From contig OW799233.1 of assembly GCA_941918925.1 (NCBI GenBank), forward strand, positions 140,370,223 through 140,434,222: 64,000 bases of DNA, written 5' to 3'. The notes under the pieces are model-generated. The model saw only the letters and a program-made list of their open reading frames with translations. It had not been told where the DNA came from and searched no databases. This document shows, piece by piece, positions 11,821 to 23,450 of this stretch (position 1 is the first letter of the stretch; every line of letters begins with the position of its first letter). A program made the position numbers and the translations under genes. This DNA is from Phyto melanocephala. Lineage: Eukaryota; Arthropoda; Insecta; Diptera; Rhinophoridae.

Positions 11821-12075
11821 TCAATTTATTTATAAGAGCAGTCATCGAATAAATCAATGTTGTATGTAGACTCCATTGAAGCTGAAACTCGCGTTACAGA
11901 CAATGGAGATTGTTATCGCATAATTATCAATGATTTATTGTTTGAAAATATGAGTGACAAAAATCCTGACGATATGTGGTGTAAACAAAATGGTGCTACT
12001 TGTCAAATGGCGACCATAACGAATTTCGGTTTATTGAAAATTTGGCGATTAAGTCTTCAATGACTTCTCAGCTAT
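11821..12075 (+). pseudogene. Mariner-like transposase fragment
   Basis: A 68-codon frame contains TRVTDNGDCYRIIINDLLFE and NMSDKNPDDMWCKQNGATCQ. This matches the central segment of DD41D-type mariner transposases (VTVNGxRYRxMIxDFLFEN, then WFQQDGATCHT). The catalytic Asp of the second motif is replaced by Asn (KQNGATC). N- and C-terminal parts and inverted repeats are missing. It lies about 80 bp upstream of the intact-ended element at 12151, but on the opposite strand and from a different subfamily. Confidence 0.75.
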
Positions 12076-12150
12076 TTCTTGTGAGAACAAGCAAAAAAAT
12101 TATAGCAATTAGGCTTTAATTTTTTAAGGTTCTAATCAAATTTTATTTTA

Positions 12151-13006
12151 CTGGGTGACCCAAAATTAACGAACGGGCTTGAATTTGTTAAGAAATAATT
12201 ATTTAATTTTTTTTTAATACAGTATTTGGCAAGTGGTGGCCATTTTCTGCTTCGCAAATTTGTGCTCTTTCCAACACATTTTTCATAACCTTTTGCAAAC
12301 TTCTTGTGTTATATTGTTTATTTCGTCGCGTATATTGCTTTTTAATTGCTGAATGATTCTCGGCTTATTAATGTAGACTTTGCCTTTTAAACAACTGCAA
12401 ATAAAACAGTTGGGAGCGATTAAATCCGGTGAACGCGGAGGCTAATTAAAATCACTTGTAGGCGAAATAATTTTTTCACCAAAGATGTCCCGTAAAAGAG
12501 TTATTGTGTCCCTTGCAGTGTTCGCTGTGGCTCCATCTTGTTGGAACCATACTTACGGATGGTTTTTCACGGCTGGCCTTAAAAATATTTCCAACATTGT
12601 CCGATATTTGACACCATTGACGGAAACGGCGACCCCGTTCATTTAAAAAAAAAAAGTACCAATTATCCTTTCCCATCAAACACCGCACCAAACCGTACAC
12701 TTAGATGGGTATAATTCTCGCTGTTGAACTACTCTCGAATTTTCCGTAGCCCATATTCTTCAGTTTTGCTTATTAACGAACCTACTTAATTGGAAATGGG
12801 CTTCGTCGTTCATAATTAAATTACGAATAAAATTATGATTTTCTTCTGCTTTAAAGCTCAACAATTTGGGCACGTTGTTCAATTGAGTACTGCTTCATTT
12901 TAAACTCCCCAAGTCTTTTTTACAAAATACTGCAAAGAAAAGAAAAAAAATATAATAAAAAAGTTATAAGCAATTCAAACCCCTTCGGTAATTTTGAGCC
13001 ACCCAG
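12151..13006 (-). mobile_element. Internally deleted DD41D mariner element with TIRs and TA duplication
   Basis: Terminal inverted repeats of about 36 bp: left CTGGGTGACCCAAAATTAAC at 12151, right (reverse-complemented) CTGGGTGGCTCAAAATTACC ending at 13006, both continuing into a GGG-TTTGAATT-like stretch. TA dinucleotides flank both ends (12149-12150 and 13007-13008), the target-site mark of the Tc1/mariner superfamily. At 856 bp it is shorter than a complete element (about 1.2-1.3 kb). A sister copy with the same repeats lies at 57475-58226. Confidence 0.9.
12225..12898 (-). pseudogene. Broken DD41D transposase gene of the 12.15-13.0 kb element
   Basis: The start ATG at 12896-12898 begins MKQYSIEQRAQIVEL, the family N-terminus. 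It then jumps, after stops, to a segment reading MNDEAHFQLSRFVNKQN, the first catalytic Asp motif (usually SDEAHF), so most of the DNA-binding domain is deleted. Further downstream are VWFQQDGATANTARDT (second Asp) and PPRSPDLIAPNCF. The third Asp position holds Asn (PN instead of PD), with 41 residues between it and the second Asp. It ends in an IIQQLKSNIRDEINNI-like tail. Several stops. Not functional. Confidence 0.85.
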
Positions 13007-13513
13007 TAGAAGTGTAAAATTCAAAGATAAAATAAAATGAAGAAAAATGTTTTTAGTGCTTAAGAAATTTATCTTATTTGACCATACAGCCATTAATGTT
13101 GTGCACAAATTTTACATATTTTTAGGTTCAATATTCACACACTCTTTGCAATTAATTAATTACAATCTTTCCACTAAATCTAATTTTGAAGACGTATTGA
13201 TCACTGATTTCAACCCTTTATGAAACGTGTTAAATGGTGACTTTTATCGAATTTCATTATGTTTTAACTAACTCTAGTGGTAGGCGGGGATCCAGTTTAC
13301 GCGTTTTGAGGGAAATTTTTTATTAAAATATGTGACGTATTTTTTTAATGACCTTCAAAACTTTAAAATTTTGTCTTTCCATAGTTTTGCAATTGTCTTC
13401 TAGTCCAATATTAGATTACTTATATAGATGACAATTTAAACAGAAGTTAAGCCTTGTCATCGAACGAAACTACCGTTCTCGATGAGGATTATAATTTTTT
13501 TTTATAATTTTTA
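13007..13513. other. AT-rich spacer, no gene seen
   Basis: No recognisable feature apart from the TA duplication of the preceding mariner at 13007-13008. Confidence 0.5.
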
Positions 13514-14151
13514 GGGTGATCGATTATTCGACTTATTTAAGAAACCGGTTTTCAAATAGTTTGAAATTTAAAATTAAAAAAAAAACCGGTTGCTATTTTG
13601 CTATCTCCTTCGGTACATTTTTAAAATATTAAATACACCTGACAGACATACACAAATAGGCGTAAACTAGTTTGTTTGATGGTTTAATTGAAATTTAAGT
13701 TGACAGACACTCAATGCCATTATCTAAAACTAGGATCTTGAAGTAAAGATTATTGGTTTTTCTTAATTTTAACTACATTTTTTACCTAAAAGTGATCGAT
13801 CAGCTTAGTTTATGCTTCAATTACCTTTGACTTTTAACGTTAGGTTTATATCCTAAAGATCAATTATTTTACTTTTGTTTTTTTTTAAACAAAAAACTTT
13901 ATTTCTTACAATACTATGGAATAATATTTAATAGATTTATTTTCTGATTTTTGGAAACTTTTCTCGTACTAAATGTACTATGGTACGATTGGTTACAAAA
14001 ATATATGAAAATAAACTTTAAAAAACCGGCTTTTTCGAATAAAAAAACCGGTGTATTCGATATTCGAAGAATCAACATTAAGAAAAAACCGCCAGCTAAA
14101 AGAGAAAAAAAACCGGGTTTTCCAACGGTTGTAAAACCGAGTCGATCACCC
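13514..14151. mobile_element. TA-flanked non-autonomous element with AAACCGG repeats
   Basis: Short terminal inverted repeats GGGTGATCGA (13514-13523) and TCGATCACCC (14142-14151) are each flanked by TA (13512-13513 and 14152-14153). This fits a Tc1/mariner-type or other TA-targeting MITE of 638 bp. Inside, the heptamer AAACCGG or its close forms recurs at both ends (about 13551, 13583, 14023, 14046, 14110) with further AAACCG words near 14085 and 14134. These are clustered in the outer 150 bp of each side like subterminal transposase-binding repeats. No transposase is encoded; the 67-codon frame at 13951 only reads through these repeats. Confidence 0.65.
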
Positions 14152-16699
14152 TAGTTCTTATATATTTACTATAAATGTTAAAAAAAGCTTTCATGAAAAC
14201 AACTTAACACATTAAATATTATTAATTTATTTTCCCTCGTTACTCTACTTTAGAGAAGAGGGCTTCCACAAAATAATTCCACTATTTTACAACTGCATCG
14301 CTTATCTTTTTTTCAGTTCCATTTAAGGAGATTATTGGTCTACTAAAGGTAGTATAGGCTTCCATTTGTCTGCATTGAAGTCAGGTTGAAACTTCTTAAC
14401 AAAAAACTTGAACACTTTGATGAAAAATCTTTTTGTCCCTGTCTGGTTGTTAAGTTTGAAAAATGACGATCTGACCTCTACATCGCGCTACCCATGGAGT
14501 AGCTTTTTGTAAAAACTTTGGGAAATTTGACTTTTGGAAATTGCAAGAGAATATAAATAATATATGAAATTTTGGCATTAAAAAATAAAAGGATTATGAT
14601 TAATTGATATGTTTGAGCTATCCAGTTTATCATGCTCTGCTTTAGGGCTCTCAGATCAGACGGAACCGAAAACAGTGTTGCAAATCTACAGTTATTGGCT
14701 ACTGAGCAAAAACCCTTTATAGACTTTGAATAAATTTTGCGTTGAAAAAATAAAGATAATTTAAATAAAAAATTTTAAATTTACCAAACACGAAAAAGTA
14801 TAATTGGTATCCTTGGGGTTGTAATAATTTTTTTAACCATCAACACAATTAATTGATTGAAAATATTATTCTACCTTTTTGTCAGTGGTAAACAAACTTT
14901 TTGCCGTATCTTTAAATTTTTATTGCTTTTTTGTGAATTTGTATAACTAACGCATGCAATAATTTTTTTTTAGACTTTTTTAGGATTGTTAACATCAAAC
15001 TAACCTTTAAGCAATAAATTTAATTTTTTAAATTTAAATAGTATTTACAAACACTATTATATTTCACTAACTTTGAAAGGATGTTGCTAAAACTCAATTT
15101 AGGCACTATAATTTCTAAACAACATAATTTTCAATTTTGGATTATGCGTGTTATATCACCAAACACATTTAAGTTTTGTTGGTAATTTTGAATTTCTTCG
15201 GCCCTAATGTTTTATTGCCCAACTCACTTTTATCTGTAATTGTCTTGCGTATTCCCAAAAACAACATAAATTTCATAGAAATTTATACGAATTTATATTT
15301 ATTTAAATTTCAAGGGATCAAAAAGAAAAAATTCTTCATTTAATTTCATACAGAGAGAAAGAAAAAAATAAAGAAATGGCAAATGGATAAAAAGCGTATA
15401 TGTGTGTGTAAGATCTATTCTTTCTTTCGTCTTAATGCATTTTAAATATGAAATAACAGTTACAGTACAGTGTTGCTAACTAGGTATGAGTTTCTTTGTG
15501 AATGTTTGTATGTTTGTGTGTTTGAGTATTAGAGTACTTCCTTTTTCAGCAAAAAGGTTACCCTTAGTTGTAGATTTAGTTGCTGTTGTTTTCTGTTTCA
15601 ATTTTGTTTTGTGTTTTCTTTTTTTTTCTCTTTGCAAAAATGAAAATACATTATTGTCATTTAAAATGCAAGCATGCATTAGCCTGTCACATGTCCTTTG
15701 AGACAAGAGTTGCTTATGTTTTTTTTTTCTTTACTGATGTAGTTGTTATCGTTACAGTTGCAGTTGCTGTTTTTGTTGTTGTTGTTTTTGCTGCTATTTC
15801 ATTATGCTATTTTACGTTTCGTAGTCAAGTTTGCCCTTGTTGTTATTTCATGCACTTACTATGCGGCTTTAAGCAAAAAACAAAAGCTCAGGGAGCTTTA
15901 CTGTTCTTGCTTATTTTCTCAGCAAACGAAAAAATTAAAGAATATAAACGCCAGCAATAACAACAACCACCGTAACAAACAAACAAAAAATGAAATGTGT
16001 TGCATTACGTTTATTATCCACTCAAAGAAACAAAACTTCCTTTTTCCATTTACTCGTAGCTGGAATTTTTTTTAAATGTTTGTTTGTTGTGCAGCACAAA
16101 CTAAATGCATGACATTATTTTATTATTTTACTTACTTTTTTGTTTTCTCATTTTGCGTTTGTTGCACATTGCTTTGGGATCAATTTTGTAAAAAGAACTT
16201 GAAGAACGATTTTCCGTATGCAGTTACGAGGGTTGTATCAAATATATGGCATTCAATAAAGCAAAAAATAAAACTAACGAAAAAGGTTTCTCGCATCACA
16301 ATTTATATAGGCAACTTTGAAAAAAATCCGTCATTTTTGTTAAATTGATTACATTGATTAAGAAAATCTAGGGGAATTACATAATTCTAATTGACTTCTT
16401 ATTATCATTTAAATTAAACAGGTCGCTAAATGGTTTAAAAATAAATTTACAATCAAACTTAAAAAAAAAGAAAATAAAAAAGTTTTACAAAATGTTTATT
16501 TAACATTTCTTTAAAATAATTATGAATTATTATTTATTCCAACTTTTCTTTTTAATTAAATCATTTATTCTATTCTAAGTAAGTTCATTCTCCTAAATTA
16601 TCCACCTGTCTTTAATAATAATTTTAATTTAATTTAAAATAATATTTAAATTTAAATTGCGAGAACGAAGGAATAATCTAAAAAATTATGTCTTGTCGA
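14152..16699. other. AT-rich DNA with pyrimidine-rich tract, no gene seen
   Basis: Between about 15480 and 16080 overlapping open frames exist on both strands, but they are produced by a T-rich strand (TTGTTGTTGTT and CTTTTTTTTT words) and have Phe/Val/Cys-rich sequences without motifs. I see no exon or repeat end. Confidence 0.55.
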
Positions 16700-17165
16700 C
16701 ACTAACCGAGTGGAATGCATTTTCGAAACCAGTAGCGTTTTCATCACCAGCAATCTTTTGATCGGTGATTATATGTTGGATGTCAATGTCATCTCTTTAA
16801 CTCTCATGTTTTTAAGTTAATTGAATTCGGTAACTAATATTATTTCTAAATACAACGAGTTAGATCGAAATTTGCCAAACAATAACAATTTTTATTTCTT
16901 TTTTTATTTTCTTTCATATTATTACTAGTTTTGCCCTGCTTTAGCTACTAGTTAGATAGCGATAAGACTAGATGATGGTTTTTTATTTTAACAATCAATG
17001 TTTTTTATCATTTGTTTTTTTTTTTTTTTTGTATAGATGGTATTCAACAGAATGTTAATTTTTTAAATTAATTATATTGAAAAATTTTTAAATAATGAAA
17101 AATTATTGCGATATTAATTTTCGAAACCAGCTAGGATCTCATCATTAGAACCCTTTATCAGTATA
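16700..17165 (+). repeat. Two copies of the dispersed GAATGCATTTTCGAAACCAG motif
   Basis: Copy one at about 16706-16745 reads ACCGAGTGGAATGCATTTTC followed by GAAACCAG and, further on, TTTTCATCACCAGC. Copy two at about 17111-17155 reads TTTCGAAACCAGCTAGGATC followed by TCATCATTAGAACCCTTTAT. They are in the same orientation about 400 bp apart, and opposite to the copy at 337-410. A T-run (about 18) lies near 17012-17030. Confidence 0.5.
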
Positions 17166-17565
17166 ATTGTATGAGACTTAGATCTACTATTTATGTTCAA
17201 ATAAAGTATGTAGCTGAGATGAGAAACTCGTTCGTTGCGAAAATTTATAAAAACGGAAAAAATATAATAATTGTATCAATGAATGTTCTTTTCAATATTT
17301 GTTACTTCCTTCCTGATTTGCCAATTAACCAGTTATTTTCAAAACTATCTCATAACATGCTTTGTATCAATGGATGCTGGTTCTCTGTACAAGTCCGTTA
17401 AGACGGCATCGTGTAAGGCGCGTTTCTATTAAATTTTATTAATTTTACTCTATATTAATTGTTAAGACAATAATTGCTAAAATTTTCCTACTGGGTCAGC
17501 TAGTATTGCAATACGGTCACATAGATTAGTTTTGTTCAGACACTACCGTTAAGAATCCCTGAAAG
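17166..17565. other. AT-rich spacer, no gene seen
   Basis: A 76-codon frame at 17171 has no recognisable motif. Confidence 0.45.
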
Positions 17566-17910
17566 GAATTGTTGGCTAGGATCCAACGAGCTGTATGTGG
17601 AGTGTACACGGATGAATCGAAGTTGGATATAGGCACAGGGGCAGGTGTCTATATAACGCGGGATAACATCCGGAGGTGTTACAGAAATTTGTACTGTGTT
17701 CCATGAGAAGATACTAGCTATCTTTAGGGCAACGGATCTTCTAATGGATGATGTTCCGAGAGATAGACAGGTTACTCTTTACGTGGATAGTCAGACAGCT
17801 ATCAAGGTCTTGATAGATTTATGGACCTCTTCAATATCAGATTGGGTACCAGGGCACTGTGAATTTGTCGGCATCTAAATCGCTGAAGACCTGGCATATT
17901 GTCAAAATTA
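17566..17910 (+). pseudogene. LINE RNase H domain relic
   Basis: Translation gives VYTDESKLDIGTGAGVY (strand 1 with the first catalytic Asp; normally YTDGSK). It continues with VFHEKILAIFRATDLLMDD (second acidic residue), QVTLYVDSQTAIKVL (third Asp) and WVPGHCEFVGI (family form: WVPGHCGIEGN), which ends in a stop. One frameshift separates the first motif from the others. All four RNase H landmark regions are in the right order and spacing for I/jockey-superfamily LINEs. It is a 5'-truncated copy; the local GC is higher than the surroundings. Confidence 0.82.
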
Positions 17911-19195
17911 ATAAAAGTATTTCCCAATGAGTTATAAGAGCGTTAAGAGTATCACCACAATACCGAGGGAGGGAGAATGATATGAAACAATAAGAATAAG
18001 AATTACCAGGTTTATTGATCACTTTACGTTCGGATCGAAGATTGATGAATAAACAAAAATGGGTTATTATGACATAAGCTAAAGCAAATGTAGATTTTTT
18101 TTATCTACCACATAAACTATATTCTGCTATTGAAGAAATTTTTTTGTTAAACTGGCCAAAATTGAATTACTATTATAATATTATAAAGCGAGTTTTATTT
18201 CTTTAGAGCGCACAATTTGTCAATTGGACATTCGTGTATACCTGCCATGGGCTTGCTCTGTTTATTGCCTCTCTATTCAACTTATCCTTACCTAACAAAA
18301 CACAATAGAAAAATATATCTGGTTAAAGCAGATTATTTTCCTTAGAAAAACTTTACTGCTGACTGAGTTCCAAGATCCGAAAAAACGTAGTTATTGGAAT
18401 TACAAAAATATTATTACTTTAAATGTGGTGCAAGTTCACTTTTCATATTATAATCTAAAAAATAAAATTCTGGTGTCACAGTGTTTGCAACAAAACTCCA
18501 TAAAAGCAGCTGAATACTTTTTATGAAATTTTGTGTGTAAAGCGTGATATTTTAAGAGCTGTAGGAAAGTTTAAAAGAACACATGAAATTCAGAAAAATG
18601 CTTTTATATTCAATAGATCTGAGAATAGGAATTTAACCATTTTTATACCCCTATGTGATAAGGGTGGCTCACCACAAAAATTTTTTGCATAAAGATTAAT
18701 GTTTTTATGTATCAATAAACTATTGGTCAAATTGTAATGAAACCTTGGAACAATTTTTTGAGAACGCTCAAGACAATTTCATGTAACACAAAATAGGGCA
18801 GTGCTACGCCCATTCAAGGTAAATTTTTTTTCTAGCTACATCCAAATTACAAATGTGGCATCATGTGGAAATACGATTAAAGGTTAATTAAAATGGCAAG
18901 TTAATGTTTAAACTATTTCTACCACCATTCCAAAAAATTTTCATACATTTATTAGTTCTTATTTATTATTTTTTTTGTGTTTTTTAAATATTAAACAACA
19001 ATTAATAAAATCATAATACTCAGTCTGTAAGAAATTGTTGGGAATCATATCAAATTAAGAGAGAAGAAATTTATAATTTTGAAAAGATAGATAAAATAAT
19101 AAGAGAACAAATACATTATCAATATACTGCTTGTATGTGCTATGTATAGCGAACAAAGCCAGAAAGATGTTAACGGTTTGATATAGGCCGTCGAA
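17911..19195. other. AT-rich DNA, no gene seen
   Basis: No coding motif. Near 18649-18670 ACCCCTATGTGATAAGGGT resembles the small terminal palindrome of the Helentron heads, but nothing else of such an element follows. Confidence 0.45.
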
Positions 19196-19642
19196 CGACT
19201 AGCTTTTCTGCATTGCTAAATAGAGCATCGCAAAGAACAGACGAACCAATCCAACTGGATAATAAAGATGAGTGTGTAAACATACCAAAATTGCATGAAT
19301 TACAAGAGGAAAAAACAAAATCAACTAGGACGATTAGAATAAAGACAAGCCTGTCGACAGACGCAGAACAAATCACCAACATCCGATTATGTTCGTTGTA
19401 TAGCATTTTGTATGATTTTGATATTATTTATTTAAAAGTGGGGATTGGCCTTATGAACAAGGAATGTCCGCATTGTAACGCCCCTAAATCCAAAACAGAG
19501 CAATCCGGGATATCTTGCGCTTCAGGAAAAATGCACAGTGCTGCATTTCTCTTTCAACAATATGCCACATCCCCACACTCTTGCAATAAACTCAACCATA
19601 CTCAACCACCAAAGTATTCACTAGAAATAATTTATATGGCAT
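19196..19642 (+). pseudogene. Helitron/Helentron replicase N-terminal relic
   Basis: A 143-codon open frame (from 19213) has two parts. First comes a charged stretch (LNRASQRTDEPIQL, HELQEEKTKSTR) like the Arg/Glu-rich repeats at the start of Helitron Rep-helicase proteins. Then LMNKECPHCNAPKSKTEQSG with ISCASGKM matches the zinc-binding CxxC...CCxxGK motif of Helitron proteins (family form: MxxECxHCxALKFxxExPGMCCxxGK). The second Cys pair is reduced to one Cys. Nothing of the Rep HUH motif or helicase domain follows. Host proteins do not carry this motif, so an autonomous Helitron remnant is the best explanation. Confidence 0.72.
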
Positions 19643-21288
19643 AAAGACGTTTGTTGGGTCACCTAGTACCATAACAATTCTCATACAAATTCTAGTTTAT
19701 AGAAAATGTTCTATGGCATAAAATTTAATTCAAAATTTTCTATTATTTCAAAATTTTTTTAAAAATATCGAAAAGATCATAAAATTGTATAAGCATCAAA
19801 ATAAATGTCATTGTGTATTTTTACAAAATAAATTTAACTAAATTTTTGTAAACACCACTCGCTTGTATGTAAATTATTCTTTTGTTTTACAAAATTCTAC
19901 TTTTTTTTTTGATATTCATAAACAAATTATGACTTGACAATATCCTTTGGGTAATGTAGTCAGCTAATATTGCAAAAATTTGTCCTTATCCTTATTGTTT
20001 TGTGTACCCCCTTCCGCTTCAATACTTTATTAACTTGCTCAAAATGTCCATGTAAAGTAATACCTGTATTAAGAGTATATTTAGCTATAACTGAGTGTCA
20101 ACTGTATAGGTAGTTGCAATAGCTAGCTTACCTATATGACTATTATTATTTCCTAATCTAATGCTTAATGCATACTTTAGGGAAATTATGAAACTTTTAT
20201 GAGAAAATTTTGTTAAATGTTCAAGTTTTGCTGATAACTGAAAATTGGTATAAACGAAAGAAGAGAGAGAGAAAAAATGAAACGAGACTTAACAACAATT
20301 GCATATTGAACCTTTATTGCTTTGTGTAATACTCGAATTTGTAGTTATAAGTGAATATAAATACTTGTACATCAAACACTCAAGGAAAAATATTGCTGAA
20401 TATGAGTCCAAATTAAAGGGGTTGGAATTTTTAAAAAACTTTCATTGACTTACCAGAATTAGAATAAATGTTTTATTGAATTAAATTAAGATCTAACGAG
20501 CATTTCTATTAACATTTTTTTTCGAGTGCCTTCATAAATATAACAACTGAAACAGAATATTGAAAGTTTTGTACAAAAAGCGATAGCAGTTACCATTTGA
20601 AAGTGTAAATTTGACAAGTTTTTAGTATTTTTAAATTGGTTTCTTATCTATTATAAATTTTTTTCTGCAGTTAAGTCTCCATTGGTTTGGTTAGAAAAAA
20701 AAGCTCTAAAATTTTGTTGTCAGTTGAAACGACAGCTTGGACGCCAATATGGCGCTACTTGAACATTTCTTTTCGCATTTTTTCATACTTATGAATTTCA
20801 TATACAATTTGTACGAGCAAAGAGTTTAACCTTAAGGATAATTCTGAGCTTTTGTAAGAAAAAAAATGAATTTTAATTTATTTGTAGCCACCATTATCTG
20901 TGGTCAGACATACAATAGATTTAGTGTTTTTTTTTCAAAAGGCTACATTGAATAGAAATTAAATTTTACATAAATATTTCAATTGTGGTTCTTATTATAT
21001 TTTTTGACATTTCAGCGACTTTTAAGTTCTTTTTGGATTATGCTACACTAAACTTAAAATTCTTTTTTTAGAGTCATTTGCTAAATCAGTGTAAAACTTA
21101 GCACTGAACTAAATAAGTCGCATTTTCCATTAAATTAAGCTCGAGAAAATTTGTTAAATAAAATTTACAAAAAAGGAGAATATAATATTCGCAATCCTGA
21201 ATGTTTTTAATTTAAAGGATTCGATCACTGAAGCAAAATCGCCAAATTTCACTCCTTTTCAAGCTAAAAAGTTAGTTTTAATACAGAA
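19643..21288. other. AT-rich DNA, no gene seen
   Basis: No recognisable protein or repeat. 21281-21288 (ATACAGAA) is the left target duplication of the next element. Confidence 0.5.
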
Positions 21289-21471
21289 CATGGTGTAACT
21301 ACATAAGGTGATAGCGTAAAGGAGAGCAATTTTTGTCTCTCTTTTTTATGTATGGATTTTGACAATTTCCGAAGTTAAAATAATTTTTTTAAATATGCTG
21401 TTTGACGTACTCCAGAACACAAAAAAATAAGCAGCTAGGCTGGCACCGCCACCTTTTATAAGTGTACCCTG
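21289..21471. mobile_element. hAT-type MITE with perfect 8-bp target duplication
   Basis: A 183-bp element. The left end is CATGGTGTAACTACATAAGG; the right end reverse-complemented is CAGGGTACACTTATAAAAGG. They agree in the CAxGGT start and the AAGGTG inner word. ATACAGAA is present immediately outside both ends (21281-21288 and 21472-21479). The CAGGG-like terminus plus an 8-bp duplication are the hallmarks of the hAT superfamily. It has no coding capacity and needs a transposase in trans. Confidence 0.82.
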
Positions 21472-21479
21472 ATACAGAA

Positions 21480-22599
21480 CACATTCATTATTAAGTATGT
21501 ACCTAAGTTTGAACTCCATCAAAACTTAAAGTCCTTAGGCACTGGTATTAGCACATATCTGCAGAGAGTTTATTTATTACAATATGTTGGTTCCTATTTC
21601 TTTAGTGCATAAAAACTCTGAAATATTGGGACTTATTTCGTTTTTAAAAATTTCACAAATCTACTTTGGAAGTTTTTCAATTTCCATTTTGATTTACTTC
21701 ACAGGTTGCAAATATAGTTGGACATCTTACACGACTATAATTTTTTATTTTCATTCTTTTACGAAGGGCTCCTAAATTTTGCAGGATACTACAAGAAGCC
21801 TAATACCAAAACTATAAAACTTTTTTTATAGTTTTTCTTACATCATTTTGGCGAAAAAACTAAAGTTGACCAGCAGCATCCATAAATTATGATATAGAAC
21901 GGCGATTGTAGGTTTTCTGGATTTTTGGTATTTTTCTTTGAGAACTCCCAGCCAACATCTATACGTCCAACAAGCACCAAGAGCCTATAAAGCACCACTG
22001 AAGCATAACCTGAAACTATGCAGAAGAATCCTACTATATAATTAAAACTAATACCGGAGCTTAAATTTACCATCGTCATATGTTCATATAGTTAGCTTTG
22101 AAACTTTTTTAAGACAACCCTTATTTTGTCGGGAAAATATCTTATGTGACTAGGCGTGTTTTTTTATATGGCTATAAAAATGTCCATATAAAATATCCAA
22201 TAACTTAAGCCCTAAACTAAATTTACATGAAGCTTATATATTTTTCCAGTGGCCTAGTTCTTTAAAAATAATTTTAATCCTACGAAATTCCTTCACATGT
22301 TGGAACAGTAGAACTGTGTTGCATGAATATATGCAAATACGTAAAATATCATAAACAATATACTGAGTTTTCCACTAAAGTGTGTGGAATTACTAACCTA
22401 AACCATTTTATGTGATTTTTTTAATTCGCAAGTCTATATAACTGTACCACTGTTGAATTTGATATCATAAATCACAAACATTCTGCCATCTCTATGCAAC
22501 CAAATTGTTACAGATTAGACATCTAAGGTTTCTTTTAAAGTATCACGTTTTGATAAACAATCAAATGTGAAAGCTCACTTTTTTTTTAATTTTGGGCAT
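21480..22599. other. AT-rich DNA, no gene seen
   Basis: No recognisable feature. Opposed short frames at 21584 (+) and 21843 (-) lack motifs. Confidence 0.5.
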
Positions 22600-23450
22600 A
22601 GAAAAATCGTAAATAACATAAGTAAAGAGATTACGGAGATTCCAATACCGATGCAGCCCACTAGTGGCGTGAAAGTGGTTTAAAAGCTACATCTTGCCTT
22701 TATAGCGGATGGATCTATGCATAGTGACTTCCATGCATGGTTAGTGATATCAGTATATTTACTGATTGGTCCTTAACGAATGGGAGGGCAGGCAGTAGTG
22801 TATATTTTTTTATGTTGAACATACCCTGTATCTTGAGTTTAGGTGAGTACATGACCATTTACAAGGCAGATATGTTTGGTTTTCTGAATGAGATCTAATC
22901 TGTTAAAACAATTGAAATAATTTTTATTGCACTTGATAACTATTTTGTTAAAAAACATGTGAGGCGGGTGTATGTGAACTCCTCTTTTGTTCTTGATTGT
23001 ATTCTAAAGCTCAAAAAGTGTACTTCTACAAATAAAATAATAAAGCTGATGTGAGTTGGGGAAAATAATTGCCCTGGGTGATGACTTGGTTCGAGAAAAG
23101 GTTTCACAATGGATAAATTCAAGAAACCTATAAAAATAGATGGATACAATTACCTATAGACAGGCTTGCATGGTACTAAAAGTGTCTCTTGGTAGTGCAG
23201 TAAAGGTACTCGGAGCACAATGACCTGAATAAGTGAGTTGTCTGTAGAAAATAAAAATTATAAGTATCATCTAAAGTTGATGCAGATCGAGGATTGTGAT
23301 ATTTGCTGAATTTGCCTGTAGGTTACTGAGACAACGCATATAAAACGTGAATATCCTGTTTTGGTAAGCGGAGCATTGTGAATCACGGACAAGCACTTAA
23401 TAGGTCTGAAGGGAATGCTAGTTATTACACAGTTATGCAGGACAAAATCG
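22600..23450 (+). pseudogene. LINE RNase H and C-terminal knuckle relic
   Basis: About 22696-22750 reads ADGSMHSDFHAWLVIS, the RNase H first-strand motif (YxDGS). About 22842-22896 reads SEYMTIYKADMFGFLNEI, the segment with the second acidic residue (family form: xSVFxAExxAI). About 23279-23400 reads MQIEDCDICXICL, then ETTHIKREYPVLVSG, a damaged version of the C-terminal Cys knuckle (CxxC...EExxHxxCxCPAL). Stops and frame changes throughout. A 5'-truncated LINE; subfamily not determined. Confidence 0.6.

Noticed and set aside
13951..14154. 67-codon frame rich in Lys and Pro ending in PSRSP
   Set aside because: It is produced by the AAACCGG repeats and the terminal inverted repeat of the TA-flanked element, not by a gene.
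15476..16348. Several overlapping open frames of 70-126 codons on both strands
   Set aside because: They arise from a T-rich/A-rich strand asymmetry, have Phe/Val/Cys or Lys/Thr-rich low-complexity translations, overlap each other in several frames and show no domain motif.
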